A stretch of DNA of 64,000 nt from Marivita lacus (GTDB lineage: Bacteria > Pseudomonadota > Alphaproteobacteria > Rhodobacterales > Rhodobacteraceae). The notes under the pieces were generated by a model that saw only the letters and a program-made list of their open reading frames with translations, made no database searches and was not told the DNA's origin. The stretch lies in assembly GCF_014637725.1 (NCBI RefSeq), contig NZ_BMFC01000009.1:62001-126000 (forward strand). Reading direction: 5' to 3'. Positions within the stretch are counted from its first letter, which is position 1; every line of letters starts with the position of its first letter. Shown here piece after piece: positions 35,490 through 45,496 of the stretch. Both the position numbers and the translations under genes were made by a program.

Positions 35490-36110
35490 ATGCATCCCAA
35501 CCCGATCTTCCACAGCCAGGACCACGCCAAGGACATCGCCTTTGTGCGTGACCGCGGCTTTGGCACGTTGATGATGAACGGCGATCCGGTGCCTCTGGCG
35601 GCGCATGTGCCGATCCTGTTGTCCGAGGACGGGCGCGCCGTGCTGATCCATCTGGTGCGGTCAAATCCGATCGCACGGGCGCTGACGGCGCCGGCGCCTG
35701 CGCGGATCACGGTGATGGGGCCGGATGGCTATGTCTCTCCGGACTGGTACGGGGTCGCGGATCAAGTGCCGACCTGGAACTACGTGGCGGTGCAGATCAC
35801 GGGTGTTCTGGAACTTTTGCCACAAGATGACATGCGGGAAATACTGGACATCCAGTCAGCGCATTACGAGACCCGCCTTGCGCCCAAGACGCCCTGGACC
35901 ACCGACAAGATGACACCCGATGTGCTGGACAGGATGATGCGCATGATCGTGCCCTGCCGGATGCAGGTCGGGGATATCGCGGCGACATGGAAGCTTGGCC
36001 AGAACAAGGACGCCGCGGTGCGCACAAGTGCTGCGGCACAGGTGGCTGGCGGCATGGGGGCCGAGCTTGCGGCGCTGTCCGCGTTGATGACCGATCCTCC
36101 GGCGCTTTAG
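35490..36110 (+). CDS. FMN-binding split-barrel protein (PaiB family)
   Basis: 206 residues from ATG 35490, giving the family N terminus MHPNPIFH. The split-barrel core includes RGFGTLMMNGDPVPLAAHVP and YVSPDWYG, with the C-terminal segment EILDIQSAHYETRLAPKTPW typical of PaiB. The family is often called a negative transcriptional regulator after B. subtilis PaiB, but the fold suggests FMN or haem binding. A longer start at 35406 has no family support. Confidence 0.87.
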   Translation: MHPNPIFHSQDHAKDIAFVRDRGFGTLMMNGDPVPLAAHVPILLSEDGRAVLIHLVRSNPIARALTAPAPARITVMGPDGYVSPDWYGVADQVPTWNYVAVQITGVLELLPQDDMREILDIQSAHYETRLAPKTPWTTDKMTPDVLDRMMRMIVPCRMQVGDIAATWKLGQNKDAAVRTSAAAQVAGGMGAELAALSALMTDPPAL

Positions 36111-36170
36111 CATCTTTGCAATCGTCCCGCGCTGCCTTAGCGTGGGGCGTCGCCAAGAGGGAGGTCAGAC

Positions 36171-36776
36171 ATGCAGCTTCTGCGCACCGGTCCATCACCA
36201 TTTGTCCGCAAAGTCGTCGTGACATTGCATGAAACCGGCCAGTACGACGATGTCGAACATGTGGATGTGGCCACATCGCCGCTTGTCCCGGATGCCAAGT
36301 TGGTCGCGGCGAACCCCGTGGGCAAGATCCCGGCACTGGTGCGTCCGGATGGGCCAACGCTCTATGACAGCCGGGTGATCTGCCGGTTTCTGGATGCGCG
36401 GGCGGGTGCCGGGTTGTATCCCGAATCCCGGATTTGGGACACGCTGACGCTTGAGGCGACTGCGGATGGTATTCTTGATGCGTCGGTGCTGATGATCTAC
36501 GAGACGCGCTTTCGGCCTGAAGAAAAGGTCATGATGGAATGGGTCGAGGGCCAGTGGGGCAAGGTCTCGCGCGCGCTGGATGCGTTGAACACGCGCTGGA
36601 TGAGCCATCTGAACGGGCGCATGGACATGGGCCATATCGCCGTGGGCTGTGCTTTGGGGTATCTTGACCTGCGCCATGACGCGCGGTCGTGGCGTACCGG
36701 GCGCGATGGTCTGGCCGCGTGGTTCGAGGATTTTGCCAAGCGGGACAGCATGGTGGCGACCCATCCCGAACCGTGA
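36171..36776 (+). CDS. Glutathione S-transferase family protein
   Basis: 201 residues. Thioredoxin-fold N terminus: MQLLRTGPSPFVRKVVVTLH, where the Ser in SPFVRK would activate glutathione, then NPVGKIPALVRPDGPTLYDS for gamma-glutamyl contact (NPVGKIPALV and LYDS). The C-terminal helical domain includes IAVGCALGYLDLR. A typical bacterial GST; substrate unknown. A good ribosome site (GGGAGG) precedes the ATG. Confidence 0.92.
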   Translation: MQLLRTGPSPFVRKVVVTLHETGQYDDVEHVDVATSPLVPDAKLVAANPVGKIPALVRPDGPTLYDSRVICRFLDARAGAGLYPESRIWDTLTLEATADGILDASVLMIYETRFRPEEKVMMEWVEGQWGKVSRALDALNTRWMSHLNGRMDMGHIAVGCALGYLDLRHDARSWRTGRDGLAAWFEDFAKRDSMVATHPEP

Positions 36777-36864
36777 CCCGCGACGGCACGTCACCACAGG
36801 ATGCCTTGCACGTTGCGTGTCGCGGGTTTACCGACACGCAACGCTTTGAAAGGAACCTGCCGCG

Positions 36865-37527
36865 ATGCGGATGACCGACACATTCATCAAGCCGATGCAT
36901 CCCGAGGGACGCAAGTTCGTCGCGATCTTTGCCGCGATCACCCTTGTCCTGTTCGCGATGGAGGACGTGCTGGGCTGGATCGGCGTCGGCCTGACGGTCT
37001 GGTGCTACTATTTCTTCCGCGATCCCGAACGGGTCACGCCCGACAGGCCGGGGCTGGTGATCAGCCCGGCGGACGGGATCGTATCGCTGATCGAACCGGC
37101 GGTCCCGCCGCGCGAGCTTGGCCTGCCCGAGGTGCCGTTGACGCGGGTCAGCGTATTCATGTCGGTGTTCAACTGCCATGTGAACCGCGCGCCCGTGGCC
37201 GGGAAGATCGAAAAGATCGCCTATCGTCCGGGCAAGTTCCTGAACGCGTCGCTGGACAAGGCGAGCGAGGACAACGAGCGCAATTCGCTTGTGATCCGCA
37301 TGGAGGATGACCGCATCCTGACCGTGACGCAGATCGCCGGGCTGGTGGCGCGGCGGATCGTCAGCTTCACGCAGGAAGGCGCGGTTCTGGACCGGGGTGA
37401 ACGGTTCGGGCTGATCCGCTTTGGCTCGCGGCTGGACATCTATCTCCCCGAGGGTGTGGAGCCGTTGGTGATGATCGGCCAGACAATGGTGGCGGGTGAA
37501 ACGGTGATTGCGGACCTGAACCCATGA
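36865..37527 (+). CDS. psd: Phosphatidylserine decarboxylase proenzyme
   Basis: 220 residues, the short archaeal/alphaproteobacterial Psd type. N-terminal hydrophobic helix pair anchors it to the membrane. The segment [14 protein letters not shown] matches the family core. Self-cleavage at Gly-Ser in [11 protein letters not shown] yields the pyruvoyl group on the small alpha chain. It makes phosphatidylethanolamine from phosphatidylserine. The pssA start overlaps the stop by 4 bp (ATGA), the usual psd-pssA pair. Confidence 0.95.
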   Translation: MRMTDTFIKPMHPEGRKFVAIFAAITLVLFAMEDVLGWIGVGLTVWCYYFFRDPERVTPDRPGLVISPADGIVSLIEPAVPPRELGLPEVPLTRVSVFMSVFNCHVNRAPVAGKIEKIAYRPGKFLNASLDKASEDNERNSLVIRMEDDRILTVTQIAGLVARRIVSFTQEGAVLDRGERFGLIRFGSRLDIYLPEGVEPLVMIGQTMVAGETVIADLNP

Positions 37528-38291
37528 CCGGGGACCGCAATGGTGAGAAACTGACGCTGGTTCAGCTTTTGCCGAACATGCTGACCGTCACTGCCATTTG
37601 TGCAGGCATGACGGCGATCCGGTTCGGGTTGCAGGGAAATTACGAACTGGCCGTGCAGTTGATCCTGCTGGCTGCGATCCTTGATGGGCTGGACGGGCGA
37701 CTGGCCCGCGCGCTTGGCGGCGACAGCAAAATGGGGGCGGAGCTGGATTCGCTCGCGGATTTCCTGAATTTCGGGGTCGCGCCGGGCGTTCTGTTGTACG
37801 TTTGGGCCTTGCAGGACACGCGGCAACTGGGCTGGCTGGCGGTGCTGGTCTACGCGGTCTGCGCTGTCACCCGGCTTGCCCGGTTCAACGTGGCGCGCAA
37901 GTCCGAGAACGGATCGGCGGAGAACGCGTATTTCATCGGCATCCCCTCGCCTGCGGGGGCGATTCTGGTGATGCTGCCGATGTACGCATCCTTTGCCTTC
38001 AACAGCCCGCAGATCATTCCGGATGTGCTGCTGGCGATCTACATCGCGCTGGTCGGGATGCTGATGATCGGGCGCTTCCCGGTCTGGTCGTTCAAGACCA
38101 CGCGGATCAGCCAACGCCGGGTCAAGGTGTTCCTTGTCGGCTTTGCCGCGATCGGCGCGGCCGTGGCGATCTATACATGGGTCGCCCTGGTGGTGCTGAG
38201 CATTACCTATATCTGCGCGGTTGTGTGGATGTTGCCATCATCGCGCCGCGCCCTCGCGCAGGCCAAGACAGACACCCAAGCCCCCGATTAG
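37524..38291 (+). CDS. pssA: CDP-diacylglycerol--serine O-phosphatidyltransferase
   Basis: 255 residues, about eight membrane spans. The CDP-alcohol phosphatidyltransferase motif D-G-x2-A-R-x8-G-x3-D-x3-D is present: [14 protein letters not shown] then [18 protein letters not shown]. It forms phosphatidylserine, the substrate of Psd. Translationally coupled to psd. Its stop overlaps the stop region of the convergent outer-membrane protein gene by 4 bp. Confidence 0.95.
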   Translation: MTGDRNGEKLTLVQLLPNMLTVTAICAGMTAIRFGLQGNYELAVQLILLAAILDGLDGRLARALGGDSKMGAELDSLADFLNFGVAPGVLLYVWALQDTRQLGWLAVLVYAVCAVTRLARFNVARKSENGSAENAYFIGIPSPAGAILVMLPMYASFAFNSPQIIPDVLLAIYIALVGMLMIGRFPVWSFKTTRISQRRVKVFLVGFAAIGAAVAIYTWVALVVLSITYICAVVWMLPSSRRALAQAKTDTQAPD

Positions 38292-38956
38292 AACTTGAGC
38301 GTGAGGCCGACGTTCAGGGCGTTGGTCTTGATGTCGGTCTCCAGCGATCCGTTTTCGGGCAAATCGACCGAATTGCTGGAGTAGGTGAACTGGTATTCGC
38401 CGAAGACCGCAAAACGATCGTTCAGGTCATAACTGACACCTGCCGTAACACGCGCTGCCGGTCCGGTGTACTGAAACCCGTATTCCTCGATCCCGGTTGT
38501 CGTGTCGATATCGACATGGGGAACCGCGATGCCGACACCGCCGCCCACATAGGGGGTCACAGCGCCTTCGGCCCAGAGGCCTGGCCACCGACGGTAGGCG
38601 TTGACGGTCAATATGTTCAGACCATCGGTGAATTCCAGATCGGAAAAGCCGATGGCCGCCTTTTCATCATCCGGTGCATACGCTTTGGTGTGGGTGAATT
38701 CGAGCCCAAAGCCGAGCTGTTCGTTTTTCCACCATGTGCCGCGCACACCGTAATAGGGCGGCATCTCGAAGGACCGGCCTTCCCAGCCGATCAGCGCGTC
38801 GATGTCGGCTCCGGTGCCCGGATAATCACCATAGACACGGCTGTGGGGCGACGTCTGCCATCCTGAATAGATCGACACCTCCATCTCTGCCAGCGCGGGT
38901 GAGGCGATGGTCAGGGAGCTGAGCGTAAGTAGACCTGACAGAATCGTTTTCTGCAT
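38288..38956 (-). CDS. Outer-membrane beta-barrel protein, possibly lipid A oxidase-like
   Basis: 222 residues with a Sec signal peptide ending ASPALAEM. The mature protein alternates hydrophobic and polar residues in eight or so strands and ends in a C-terminal Phe (VGLTLKF), the usual outer-membrane signature. Segments SIYSGWQTSPHSRV and MPPYYGVRGTWW resemble proteins annotated as LpxQ-type lipid A oxidases in alphaproteobacteria. That function is not proven by the sequence. The gene converges with pssA. Confidence 0.72.
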   Translation of the reverse strand: MQKTILSGLLTLSSLTIASPALAEMEVSIYSGWQTSPHSRVYGDYPGTGADIDALIGWEGRSFEMPPYYGVRGTWWKNEQLGFGLEFTHTKAYAPDDEKAAIGFSDLEFTDGLNILTVNAYRRWPGLWAEGAVTPYVGGGVGIAVPHVDIDTTTGIEEYGFQYTGPAARVTAGVSYDLNDRFAVFGEYQFTYSSNSVDLPENGSLETDIKTNALNVGLTLKF

Positions 38957-39172
38957 GAGGAGCCGTCCAATTCAAATATTTCGCGTGAGTAACACGGCAA
39001 ACTTGCAAGGTCAGTGCCATTTACCGCGACACTTCGGCGCTTATCCGTAACCTAGGTGTTCTGGAGGTGGACGACTAGGGGGTAGCCCGCTAAATAGCCT
39101 TTCGGAGCGCCGCTTGGTGCGGCCCAAACCGTATTGTGGCCAGACGATCGGCCGTTAATTGGAGATAACCTC

Positions 39173-39751
39173 GTGTCCAACGCAGAACACCACGAAGGCA
39201 CCCGGAGGGACTTCCTGTACTACGCAACAGCCGGCGCAGGCGCGGTTGCGACCGGTGCCGCAGTCTGGCCTCTGGTCAATCAGATGAACCCGTCGGCCGA
39301 CGTCCTGGCATTGTCCTCGATTCGCGTCGACGTGTCGGGCGTATCGGAAGGCTCTCAGATCACGGTCAAATGGCTCGGCAAGCCGGTCTTTATCCGTCGC
39401 CGCACGCCGGTCGAGATCGAAGCCGCCCGCAATGTCGACCTGTCCGACCTTCCTGACCAAGTCGCTCGCAACGCGAATATCGAAGAGAGCGCCGACGCGA
39501 CTGACGAAAACCGCGCCCTCGATGAAACCGGCGAATGGCTGGTTCAGATGGGTGTGTGCACGCATCTTGGCTGCGTTCCCCTGGGCAACGCGGGAGATTA
39601 CACGGTCGATAGCGGCGTTGGCGGCTGGTTCTGCCCGTGCCACGGGTCGCACTACGATACGTCTGGCCGCATCCGCAAAGGACCGGCCCCCGAGAACCTG
39701 CCGGTTCCGCCGGCTGAATTCGTCGACGAAACAACCATCCTGCTGGGATAA
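39173..39751 (+). CDS. petA: Ubiquinol-cytochrome c reductase Rieske iron-sulfur subunit
   Basis: 192 residues from GTG 39173, behind GGAGATAAC. The N terminus has a twin-arginine motif ([12 protein letters not shown]) and one uncleaved membrane helix. The 2Fe-2S ligands are CTHLGC and CPCHGSHYD. The protein takes electrons from ubiquinol in the bc1 complex and passes them to cytochrome c1. First gene of petABC, 12 bp ahead of petB. Confidence 0.97.
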   Translation: MSNAEHHEGTRRDFLYYATAGAGAVATGAAVWPLVNQMNPSADVLALSSIRVDVSGVSEGSQITVKWLGKPVFIRRRTPVEIEAARNVDLSDLPDQVARNANIEESADATDENRALDETGEWLVQMGVCTHLGCVPLGNAGDYTVDSGVGGWFCPCHGSHYDTSGRIRKGPAPENLPVPPAEFVDETTILLG

Positions 39752-39763
39752 GGAGACGCGCGA

Positions 39764-41110
39764 ATGTCTGGAATTCCACACGACCATTACGAGCCGTCGA
39801 CCGGCGGCGAAAAGTGGCTGCACAAGCGGCTGCCGATTGTCGGTCTGATGTACGACACCCTGATGCTCCCCACACCCAAGAACCTGAACTGGATGTGGAT
39901 CTGGGGCATCGTGCTGACGTTCTGCCTTGCGCTGCAGATCATCACCGGTGTCGTCTTGGCGATGCACTACACGCCGCATGTCGATCAGGCGTTTGCCAGC
40001 ATCGAACACATCATGCGCAACGTGAATGGCGGCGCGATGCTGCGCTACCTGCACATGAACGGCGCGTCTCTGTTCTTTGTCGCGGTCTACGCGCATATCT
40101 TCCGCGGCCTCTACTACGGGTCCTACAAGGCTCCGCGCGAGATCACGTGGATCATCGGCATGCTGATCTACCTTCTGATGATGGGCACCGCCTTCATGGG
40201 CTACGTTCTGCCCTGGGGTCAGATGTCCTTCTGGGGTGCAACCGTGATCACCGGCCTTTTCGGTGCGATCCCGTTTGTCGGTGAATCGATCCAGACCTGG
40301 CTTCTGGGCGGACCGGCGGTGGACAATGCCACGCTGAACCGCTTCTTCTCGCTGCACTATCTGATGCCGTTCATCATTGCCGGCCTCGTGATCGTGCACA
40401 TCTGGGCGTTCCACACCACGGGCAACAACAACCCGACCGGTGTCGAAGTGCGCCGCACCTCGAAAGCGGATGCTGAAAAGGACACGCTGCCCTTCTGGCC
40501 GTATTTCGTGATCAAGGATCTGTTCGCCCTCGCGGTCATTCTGGTGGTGTTCTTCGCCGTTGTCGGCTTCATGCCCAACTACCTCGGTCACCCGGACAAC
40601 TACATCGAAGCGAACCCGCTGGTGACACCCGCACACATCGTGCCGGAATGGTACTTCCTGCCGTTCTACGCCATTCTGCGCGCGTTCGACTCGGAAGTCT
40701 GGGTCGTGATCGCTGCGAACTTCCTGACCGGCGGTATCGTCGATGCGAAGTTCTTCGGTGTTCTGGCCATGTTCGGGTCGATTGCCGTGATGGCGCTGGC
40801 GCCGTGGCTCGACACATCGTCGGTGCGCTCGGGCCGGTACCGTCCGATGTTCAAGTGGTGGTTCTGGCTCTTCGTGGTGAACTTCTTCGTTCTGATGTGG
40901 GTTGGCGCGATGCCGGCAGAAGGCATCTACCCCTACATCGCCCTGATCGGGTCCACCTATTGGTTCGCCTATTTCCTCGTGATCCTGCCGTTGCTGGGCG
41001 TGCTTGAAAAGCCGCTGCCGCAGCCCGACACGATCGAGGACGATTACAAGACGAACTATGGCAAGTCCTCGACCAATGCGGGCGCTCCTGCAGCGACCCC
41101 GGCCGAGTAA
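39764..41110 (+). CDS. petB: Cytochrome b of the bc1 complex
   Basis: 448 residues with eight membrane helices. The four haem-ligand His residues occur in helices B and D ([19 protein letters not shown] and [20 protein letters not shown]; quoted parts kept short: [33 protein letters not shown]). The quinol-site motif [13 protein letters not shown] is complete. The short acidic and Ala-rich C-terminal tail is usual in Rhodobacteraceae. Confidence 0.97.
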   Translation: MSGIPHDHYEPSTGGEKWLHKRLPIVGLMYDTLMLPTPKNLNWMWIWGIVLTFCLALQIITGVVLAMHYTPHVDQAFASIEHIMRNVNGGAMLRYLHMNGASLFFVAVYAHIFRGLYYGSYKAPREITWIIGMLIYLLMMGTAFMGYVLPWGQMSFWGATVITGLFGAIPFVGESIQTWLLGGPAVDNATLNRFFSLHYLMPFIIAGLVIVHIWAFHTTGNNNPTGVEVRRTSKADAEKDTLPFWPYFVIKDLFALAVILVVFFAVVGFMPNYLGHPDNYIEANPLVTPAHIVPEWYFLPFYAILRAFDSEVWVVIAANFLTGGIVDAKFFGVLAMFGSIAVMALAPWLDTSSVRSGRYRPMFKWWFWLFVVNFFVLMWVGAMPAEGIYPYIALIGSTYWFAYFLVILPLLGVLEKPLPQPDTIEDDYKTNYGKSSTNAGAPAATPAE

Positions 41111-41127
41111 GAAAGGACAAGCGACCA

Positions 41128-41916
41128 ATGCTTAAGAAACTTGCCCTCGCGGCCACATTGGCCTTGGCCCCAGTCTCCGGCGCATTTGCCGCCGGAGCCT
41201 CGGGTCACGTCGAGAATTACGACTTTTCGTTCGAAGGCCCGTTCGGCACCTTTGACCAGGCGCAATTGCAGCGTGGTCTTCAGGTCTACACCCAGGTGTG
41301 CTCGGCTTGCCACGGTATGCAATACGTGCCACTGCGCACATTGTCTGCCGAAGATGGTCCCGGCATGCCCGAAGATCAGGTCCGCGCCTATGCGGAGCAG
41401 TTCTTCGAAGTCTATGACGACGAACTGGATGACTTCCGTCCGGCCCGTCCGACCGACAACTTCCCTGCAAACAATGCCGCGGGCGCACCGGACCTCAGCA
41501 TGATGGCCAAGGCCCGTGCTGGTTTCCACGGCCCGTACGGTCTTGGTATCAACCAGTTCTTCAAAGGCATGGGCGGACCGGAATACATCGCCTCTCTGCT
41601 GGCCGGCTACACCGGTGAAGAAAAAGAAGAAGCGGGTACGATCCTGTACGAGAACGAAGCGTTCCCCGGTGGATGGATCTCGATGGGACCGCCGCTTTAC
41701 GGGGATGACGTGGATTTCGCGGACGGCACTGAAGCCACCATCGAACAGCAGTCCCAAGACGTGGCGGCGTTCCTGATGTGGGCGGCGGAACCCAAGCTGA
41801 TGGCCCGCAAGCAGGCTGGGTTTGTCGGCGTCGTCTTCCTCACCGTGCTGTCGGTCCTGCTCTACCTGACCAACAAACGCCTCTGGGCGCCGGTCAAGGC
41901 CCGCGCAAAAGAGTAG
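41128..41916 (+). CDS. petC: Cytochrome c1 of the bc1 complex
   Basis: 262 residues. A signal peptide (cut after GAFAAGA region) is followed by the haem-binding CSACHG near residue 55, and a C-terminal membrane anchor ([21 protein letters not shown]). The axial Met is expected in the [13 protein letters not shown] segment. It passes electrons from the Rieske protein to soluble or membrane-bound cytochrome c. A clean terminator ends the operon 21 bp after the stop. Confidence 0.97.
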   Translation: MLKKLALAATLALAPVSGAFAAGASGHVENYDFSFEGPFGTFDQAQLQRGLQVYTQVCSACHGMQYVPLRTLSAEDGPGMPEDQVRAYAEQFFEVYDDELDDFRPARPTDNFPANNAAGAPDLSMMAKARAGFHGPYGLGINQFFKGMGGPEYIASLLAGYTGEEKEEAGTILYENEAFPGGWISMGPPLYGDDVDFADGTEATIEQQSQDVAAFLMWAAEPKLMARKQAGFVGVVFLTVLSVLLYLTNKRLWAPVKARAKE

Positions 41917-41936
41917 CCTTCGCGATCAAGACAGTG

Positions 41937-41966
41937 AAAAGCCCCGCCAACCCGGCGGGGCTTTTT
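41937..41966 (+). terminator. Rho-independent terminator of petABC
   Basis: AAAAGCCCCGCC, loop AACCC, GGCGGGGCTTTTT: a strong symmetric stem with U-tract. The flanking A-run makes it likely to work for the convergent thi transcript too. Confidence 0.93.
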
Positions 41967-41993
41967 CGTTGGGGCAAGCTGGTTCGGGGTCGC

Positions 41994-42698
41994 CTACCCC
42001 CCTCCGAGGTAAGCGCGCAACGCGGGTGGTGGATCTTCCAGCAACGCCTGCGTGTCCTGCGGCGGTGAAACCTGTCCGGCCTCGACAAGGATACTCTGGC
42101 GCGCGAACCTGCGGGCATCCTTGGGATCGTGCGACACCAGCAGCACCGTCAGACTCTCGGCCTCGGCCACCTCTGCCACGAGATCGAGCATCTCGTCCTT
42201 CAAGGCCGGACCAAGCGCCGCAAAAGGCTCATCCAGCAACAGCACCGGTCGCGCCTGTACCAGAACCCGTGCAAGCGCGGCACGGCTTTGTTGACCACCG
42301 GACATTTCGGACAAACGGCGATCAGCGAACCCCGAGAGACCCACCCGCGTCAGGTCCGCGTCGATCCGTTCCTTGTTGCCGGGGCGCAGACGTCCTGTCA
42401 TCGGATTGAGAGCCAGCGCAAGGTTCTGCGCAATCGTCAGATGTGGAAACAGGTTGGTGTCCTGAAACAGGATGCTGATGGGCCGGTTCGACGGCGACCG
42501 CCGCGTGATGTCCTCAGCGTCCCAGCGCACGGTTCCGGACAGCGGCACGAGAAACCCCGCGATCACGTCCAGCAGCGTGGACTTGCCCGATCCCGACGCG
42601 CCGATGATCGCCACCCGTTGGCCTGTCTCGACCGTCAGGTCAGCGGTCAGCTCAAACGTCCCGGATCGGGCATGCACATGGTCAAGATGCAGAGCCAA
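41994..42698 (-). CDS. thiQ: Thiamine ABC transporter ATP-binding protein
   Basis: 234 residues. Walker A GASGSGKST, signature LSEMSGGQQSRAALARVL, Walker B VLLLDEPFAAL, and the switch His in LLVSHDPKDA. The short ThiQ-type ATPase lacks the C-terminal OB domains of larger importers. It energises thiamine or thiamine pyrophosphate uptake with ThiB and ThiP. It overlaps the thiP stop by 17 bp. Confidence 0.93.
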   Translation of the reverse strand: MALHLDHVHARSGTFELTADLTVETGQRVAIIGASGSGKSTLLDVIAGFLVPLSGTVRWDAEDITRRSPSNRPISILFQDTNLFPHLTIAQNLALALNPMTGRLRPGNKERIDADLTRVGLSGFADRRLSEMSGGQQSRAALARVLVQARPVLLLDEPFAALGPALKDEMLDLVAEVAEAESLTVLLVSHDPKDARRFARQSILVEAGQVSPPQDTQALLEDPPPALRAYLGGG

Positions 42699-44211
42699 CG
42701 CGCCCTCCCTGGTCGAACATCCAGAACAGGCCCAGGCTCAACAGGAGCAACAGCAAAGCACCACCTGCGGCCTGCTCCATACGATAGGCACCCATCAGCT
42801 GATACACCTTCAACGGCAAGGTAGCGTGATCCGGATTGGCAAACAGCGCGATCACCCCAAGATCACCCATCGACAGCGCCGCGGTCAGCCCCGACGCAAA
42901 CCCGAGGGGCCGCTGCAGACGCGGCACCAGAACCCAGCGCAGCCACGCCCAACCCGACAACCCCAGCGCCTGCCGCAGGCGGCTGTAATCGGCACGGATG
43001 GTTTCGGCTTCGGGGCGCAGGATACGCAGGGCGAAGGGCAGGCTCACGAAGGCATTGACCGTGGCCGTGACGTAGAGTGCCAGGTCGAACGGATTGGCGA
43101 AGGGGCGCACGATCAGGAAAAGACCGATGCCCAGCACCAGCGGCGACAGGGCAATCCCGGCAAGGCCCAGCCATTCACCCCAGCGCGTTGCCAGCGGCAG
43201 CGCCCAGAGCAGGCAGAGCACAGTCGAACCCAGCGCGACCATCACCGAATGCCCGGCCGCCTGCCAGACCGATGCGCCCAGGGTGGTGATCCCGGCCAAG
43301 CCGTTCCACGTGACCATCGCAAGTGGTGTCAGCAGGAACAGGGCGGCAAGGGTGATCCAGACCGCATCCGTACAGATGGACAGGCGATCCGTACGGTCCC
43401 AGCGCGGCACGCGCCGGTCGAGCCCCTTGGACGCGACCGGGAGGGTGGTGACCCGCAGCGCAATCAACCCCGCAGTCAACGCAAGCGCCAACTGTACAAG
43501 CCCAAGCACGGCGGCGCGCGCCAGATCGAAATCGAACCGCATGGATTGATAGATCGCCAGCTCCAGCGTCGTTGCGCGCGGCCCACCGCCCAGTGTCAGG
43601 GCCACCGCGAAGGACGACAGGCAGATCACGAAAATCACCGCAAAGGCTCCTGGAGCGATCCGCAGCAGCATCGGTATTTCAATCGCTCGCCACATCGCCC
43701 CGCGGCCCATGCCCAATGTTGCCGCGAGGCGAAATTGCTCTGCGGGAATAGCCAGCCAGCCTTGCAGGATCAACCGCGTCGCCAAGGGCAGGTTGAAGAA
43801 CACATGTGCCAGCACCACACCATGAAGACCGTAGATTTGCAGCTCCGGCAGGCCCAGCGGGGACAGGATGCGGTTGAGCAATCCCGATTGCCCGAACACC
43901 GCCAGCAGGCCCAGCACCGCCACGATCACCGGCAGGATGAACGGTGCTCCCAGAAGCGCCACCAACAGCCCGCGCCCGAGAAAGGTGCGTCGTGCCAGTG
44001 CCCGCGCCAAGGGGATCGCGAACAGCACGCTCAGCGCTGCAGATAGCGTGGCCTGCAACAGCGTGAACCGCAACGCCTGCCAATCCGCCGGACGAAAGCC
44101 GCTGAACGCCTCCGCCCGCAGGATCACCGCCGTGACCGGGCCGATCACAAGACCGGCCACGGTCAGTCCCGCAATCAGTGCGGGCGCTACTGAGAGAGGG
44201 CGCGACGCCAT
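42682..44211 (-). CDS. thiP: Thiamine/TPP ABC transporter permease
   Basis: 509 residues with about twelve membrane spans, a fused two-half permease. Each half carries an EAA-type coupling loop (AATLGMGRGAMWRAIEIPML in the first, RQALGLSGWAWLRWVLVPRL in the second). ThiP forms the inner-membrane channel of the thiamine importer. The start overlaps thiB by 25 bp, indicating one thiBPQ operon. Confidence 0.93.
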   Translation of the reverse strand: MASRPLSVAPALIAGLTVAGLVIGPVTAVILRAEAFSGFRPADWQALRFTLLQATLSAALSVLFAIPLARALARRTFLGRGLLVALLGAPFILPVIVAVLGLLAVFGQSGLLNRILSPLGLPELQIYGLHGVVLAHVFFNLPLATRLILQGWLAIPAEQFRLAATLGMGRGAMWRAIEIPMLLRIAPGAFAVIFVICLSSFAVALTLGGGPRATTLELAIYQSMRFDFDLARAAVLGLVQLALALTAGLIALRVTTLPVASKGLDRRVPRWDRTDRLSICTDAVWITLAALFLLTPLAMVTWNGLAGITTLGASVWQAAGHSVMVALGSTVLCLLWALPLATRWGEWLGLAGIALSPLVLGIGLFLIVRPFANPFDLALYVTATVNAFVSLPFALRILRPEAETIRADYSRLRQALGLSGWAWLRWVLVPRLQRPLGFASGLTAALSMGDLGVIALFANPDHATLPLKVYQLMGAYRMEQAAGGALLLLLLSLGLFWMFDQGGRVGSAS

Positions 44212-45176
44212 TCCTCGACCGTTTCATCCCGCAAGGCTGCAGCCTCTTTTTCCGTGTAGAACAGCACTTTTTCGGGCAGGTTCAGTTCCTTGAACCCGTC
44301 CGGCCACTTGCTCGGATCAAGCTTGGCCGGGAAGGACCAGTTGCCGGTGGCGATCATGGTCTGGAACTCTTCGGACAGCTGGAATTCGAGAAACTGGTCC
44401 GCAAGCTCGGGCACATCGGTGCCCGCGACCTTGGCCGACAACTCCACCATGAAGTAATGACCTTCGGGGAAGATCACTGCCTTCTTTGTGCGGTCATCCT
44501 CGGCGATGATGTGATAGGCAGGCGAGGTGGTGTAGCTGAGCACCATGTCCGCCTCACCATCGGTGAAGAGGCCATAACTTTCCGACCAACCCTTGGTCAC
44601 GGTCAGGATTTTGGGCGCCAGCCGTTCCCAGACCGCTTCCGCCTCATCGCTATAGATCGCCTTGACCCAGAGCACGAGCGCAAGCCCCGAGATCGACGAG
44701 CGCGGATCCTGGATCACGATCTTGAGGTCATCCGGCGCATTGAGCAGCGCGTCGAAGCTTTCGGGCACATCCGACACCCGCTCTTCGTTATAGACGAACG
44801 CGGTATGCCCGTAATTGTAAGGCAGGAACACGTCGTCGGTCCAAACCACCGGCAGGGTCAGGCTAGAGGTGTCCTGCCCGTGCGGCGCGAACAACCCGCT
44901 TTCGCGGGCGCGCCGGGTGACGTCGGTGTTCAGGCCGAACACGATATCCGCATCGGTCTGGTCCCCTTCCAGCAGGATGCGGGGCAAGAGATCGCCCGGC
45001 TTGAACTGCAGATCGCAGGCGCATTGCGCCTCGAACATCTCTTCGATCCGTGGGCCGGGACCCCATTCCGAGACGATGTAATCGCCTGCATAGACGGTCA
45101 GAACGGGTGTATCTTGTGCCGCCACCATCGTGGTCGACGCAAGGAGTCCCGCAGCAAATGTAAGGGCCGGTTTCAT
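44187..45176 (-). CDS. thiB: Thiamine ABC transporter substrate-binding protein
   Basis: 329 residues with a Sec signal (LLASTTMVAAQD). The mature start VLTVYAGDYIVSEWGPGPRIEEMF and the segments YNYGHTAFVYNEERV and GWSESYGLFTDGEADMVLSYTTSPAY are typical of ThiB/TbpA, whose Trp/Tyr side chains stack on thiamine (long segments are given here only as GWSESYGLF and LSYTTSPAYH). A TPP riboswitch lies directly upstream, confirming the solute class. Confidence 0.95.
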   Translation of the reverse strand: MKPALTFAAGLLASTTMVAAQDTPVLTVYAGDYIVSEWGPGPRIEEMFEAQCACDLQFKPGDLLPRILLEGDQTDADIVFGLNTDVTRRARESGLFAPHGQDTSSLTLPVVWTDDVFLPYNYGHTAFVYNEERVSDVPESFDALLNAPDDLKIVIQDPRSSISGLALVLWVKAIYSDEAEAVWERLAPKILTVTKGWSESYGLFTDGEADMVLSYTTSPAYHIIAEDDRTKKAVIFPEGHYFMVELSAKVAGTDVPELADQFLEFQLSEEFQTMIATGNWSFPAKLDPSKWPDGFKELNLPEKVLFYTEKEAAALRDETVEEWRRALSQ

Positions 45177-45221
45177 GGCATCCTCCTGTTTTGCGACGAG
45201 AGGGCAAAGCAGGAGCGTATC

Positions 45222-45306
45222 CAGACCTTCCCTCCGCCGGTGTTAACCGGTTCAGGTTCAACGGGTTCGCATCACGCATCTCAGCCAGTTGCCTGGCACC
45301 CCGAGG
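45222..45306 (-). ncRNA. TPP riboswitch (THI element) of thiBPQ
   Basis: Read on the minus strand, the conserved pieces appear in order: CGGGGTGCC, the CTGAGA core (AACTGGCTGAGATGCG), then ACCCGTTGAACCTGAACCGGTTAACACCGGCG closing with GGAGGGAAGG. These are the P2-J-P3 and P4/P5 motifs of the thi-box. It ends about 45 nt before the thiB start. TPP binding should lower thiBPQ expression, probably by hiding the ribosome site (AGGAGGA at 45181-45187). Confidence 0.95.
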
Positions 45307-45360
45307 TACGCGCAGAGGTAGCCTTGCGCGCAGGACACTTCAAGCCGAAACCTCTGCCCG

Positions 45361-45410
45361 CTTCTTCTTGTTCCAAATACCTCCGGGGGGTTTGGGGGGC
45401 AGAGCCCCCC
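45361..45410. repeat. Rhodobacteraceae-type G/C-rich extragenic palindromic repeat
   Basis: A run AAATACCTCCGGGGGG is followed by a hairpin GGGGGGC-AGA-GCCCCCC. On the minus strand it reads GGGGGGCTCTGCCCCCC then CCCGGAGGTATTTGG and AACAAGAAG, a pattern common in many copies in Rhodobacteraceae genomes. It lies between the divergent thi and aroC genes. Only one copy is in this window. Confidence 0.6.
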
Positions 45411-45496
45411 ACGGATCGGATGGGCGCAGCCCATTCGAAACACCTTGAGACCAGACCCGCCCTGTCCTAGGACACGTCTGAGCCAAGGAGACCGCC

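Noticed and set aside
39155-41128. A 657-codon open frame opposite petA and petB
   Set aside because: Rieske and cytochrome b motifs in the plus strand are decisive; the His/Gln/Asp-rich antisense product is a shadow.
42472-44046. A 524-codon open frame opposite thiP
   Set aside because: It is Gln/Arg/His-rich without hydrophobic segments and matches nothing; thiP fits its family fully.
45241-45310. A simple transcription attenuator upstream of thiB
   Set aside because: The ordered conserved CTGAGA and GAACCTGA pieces identify a TPP riboswitch specifically.
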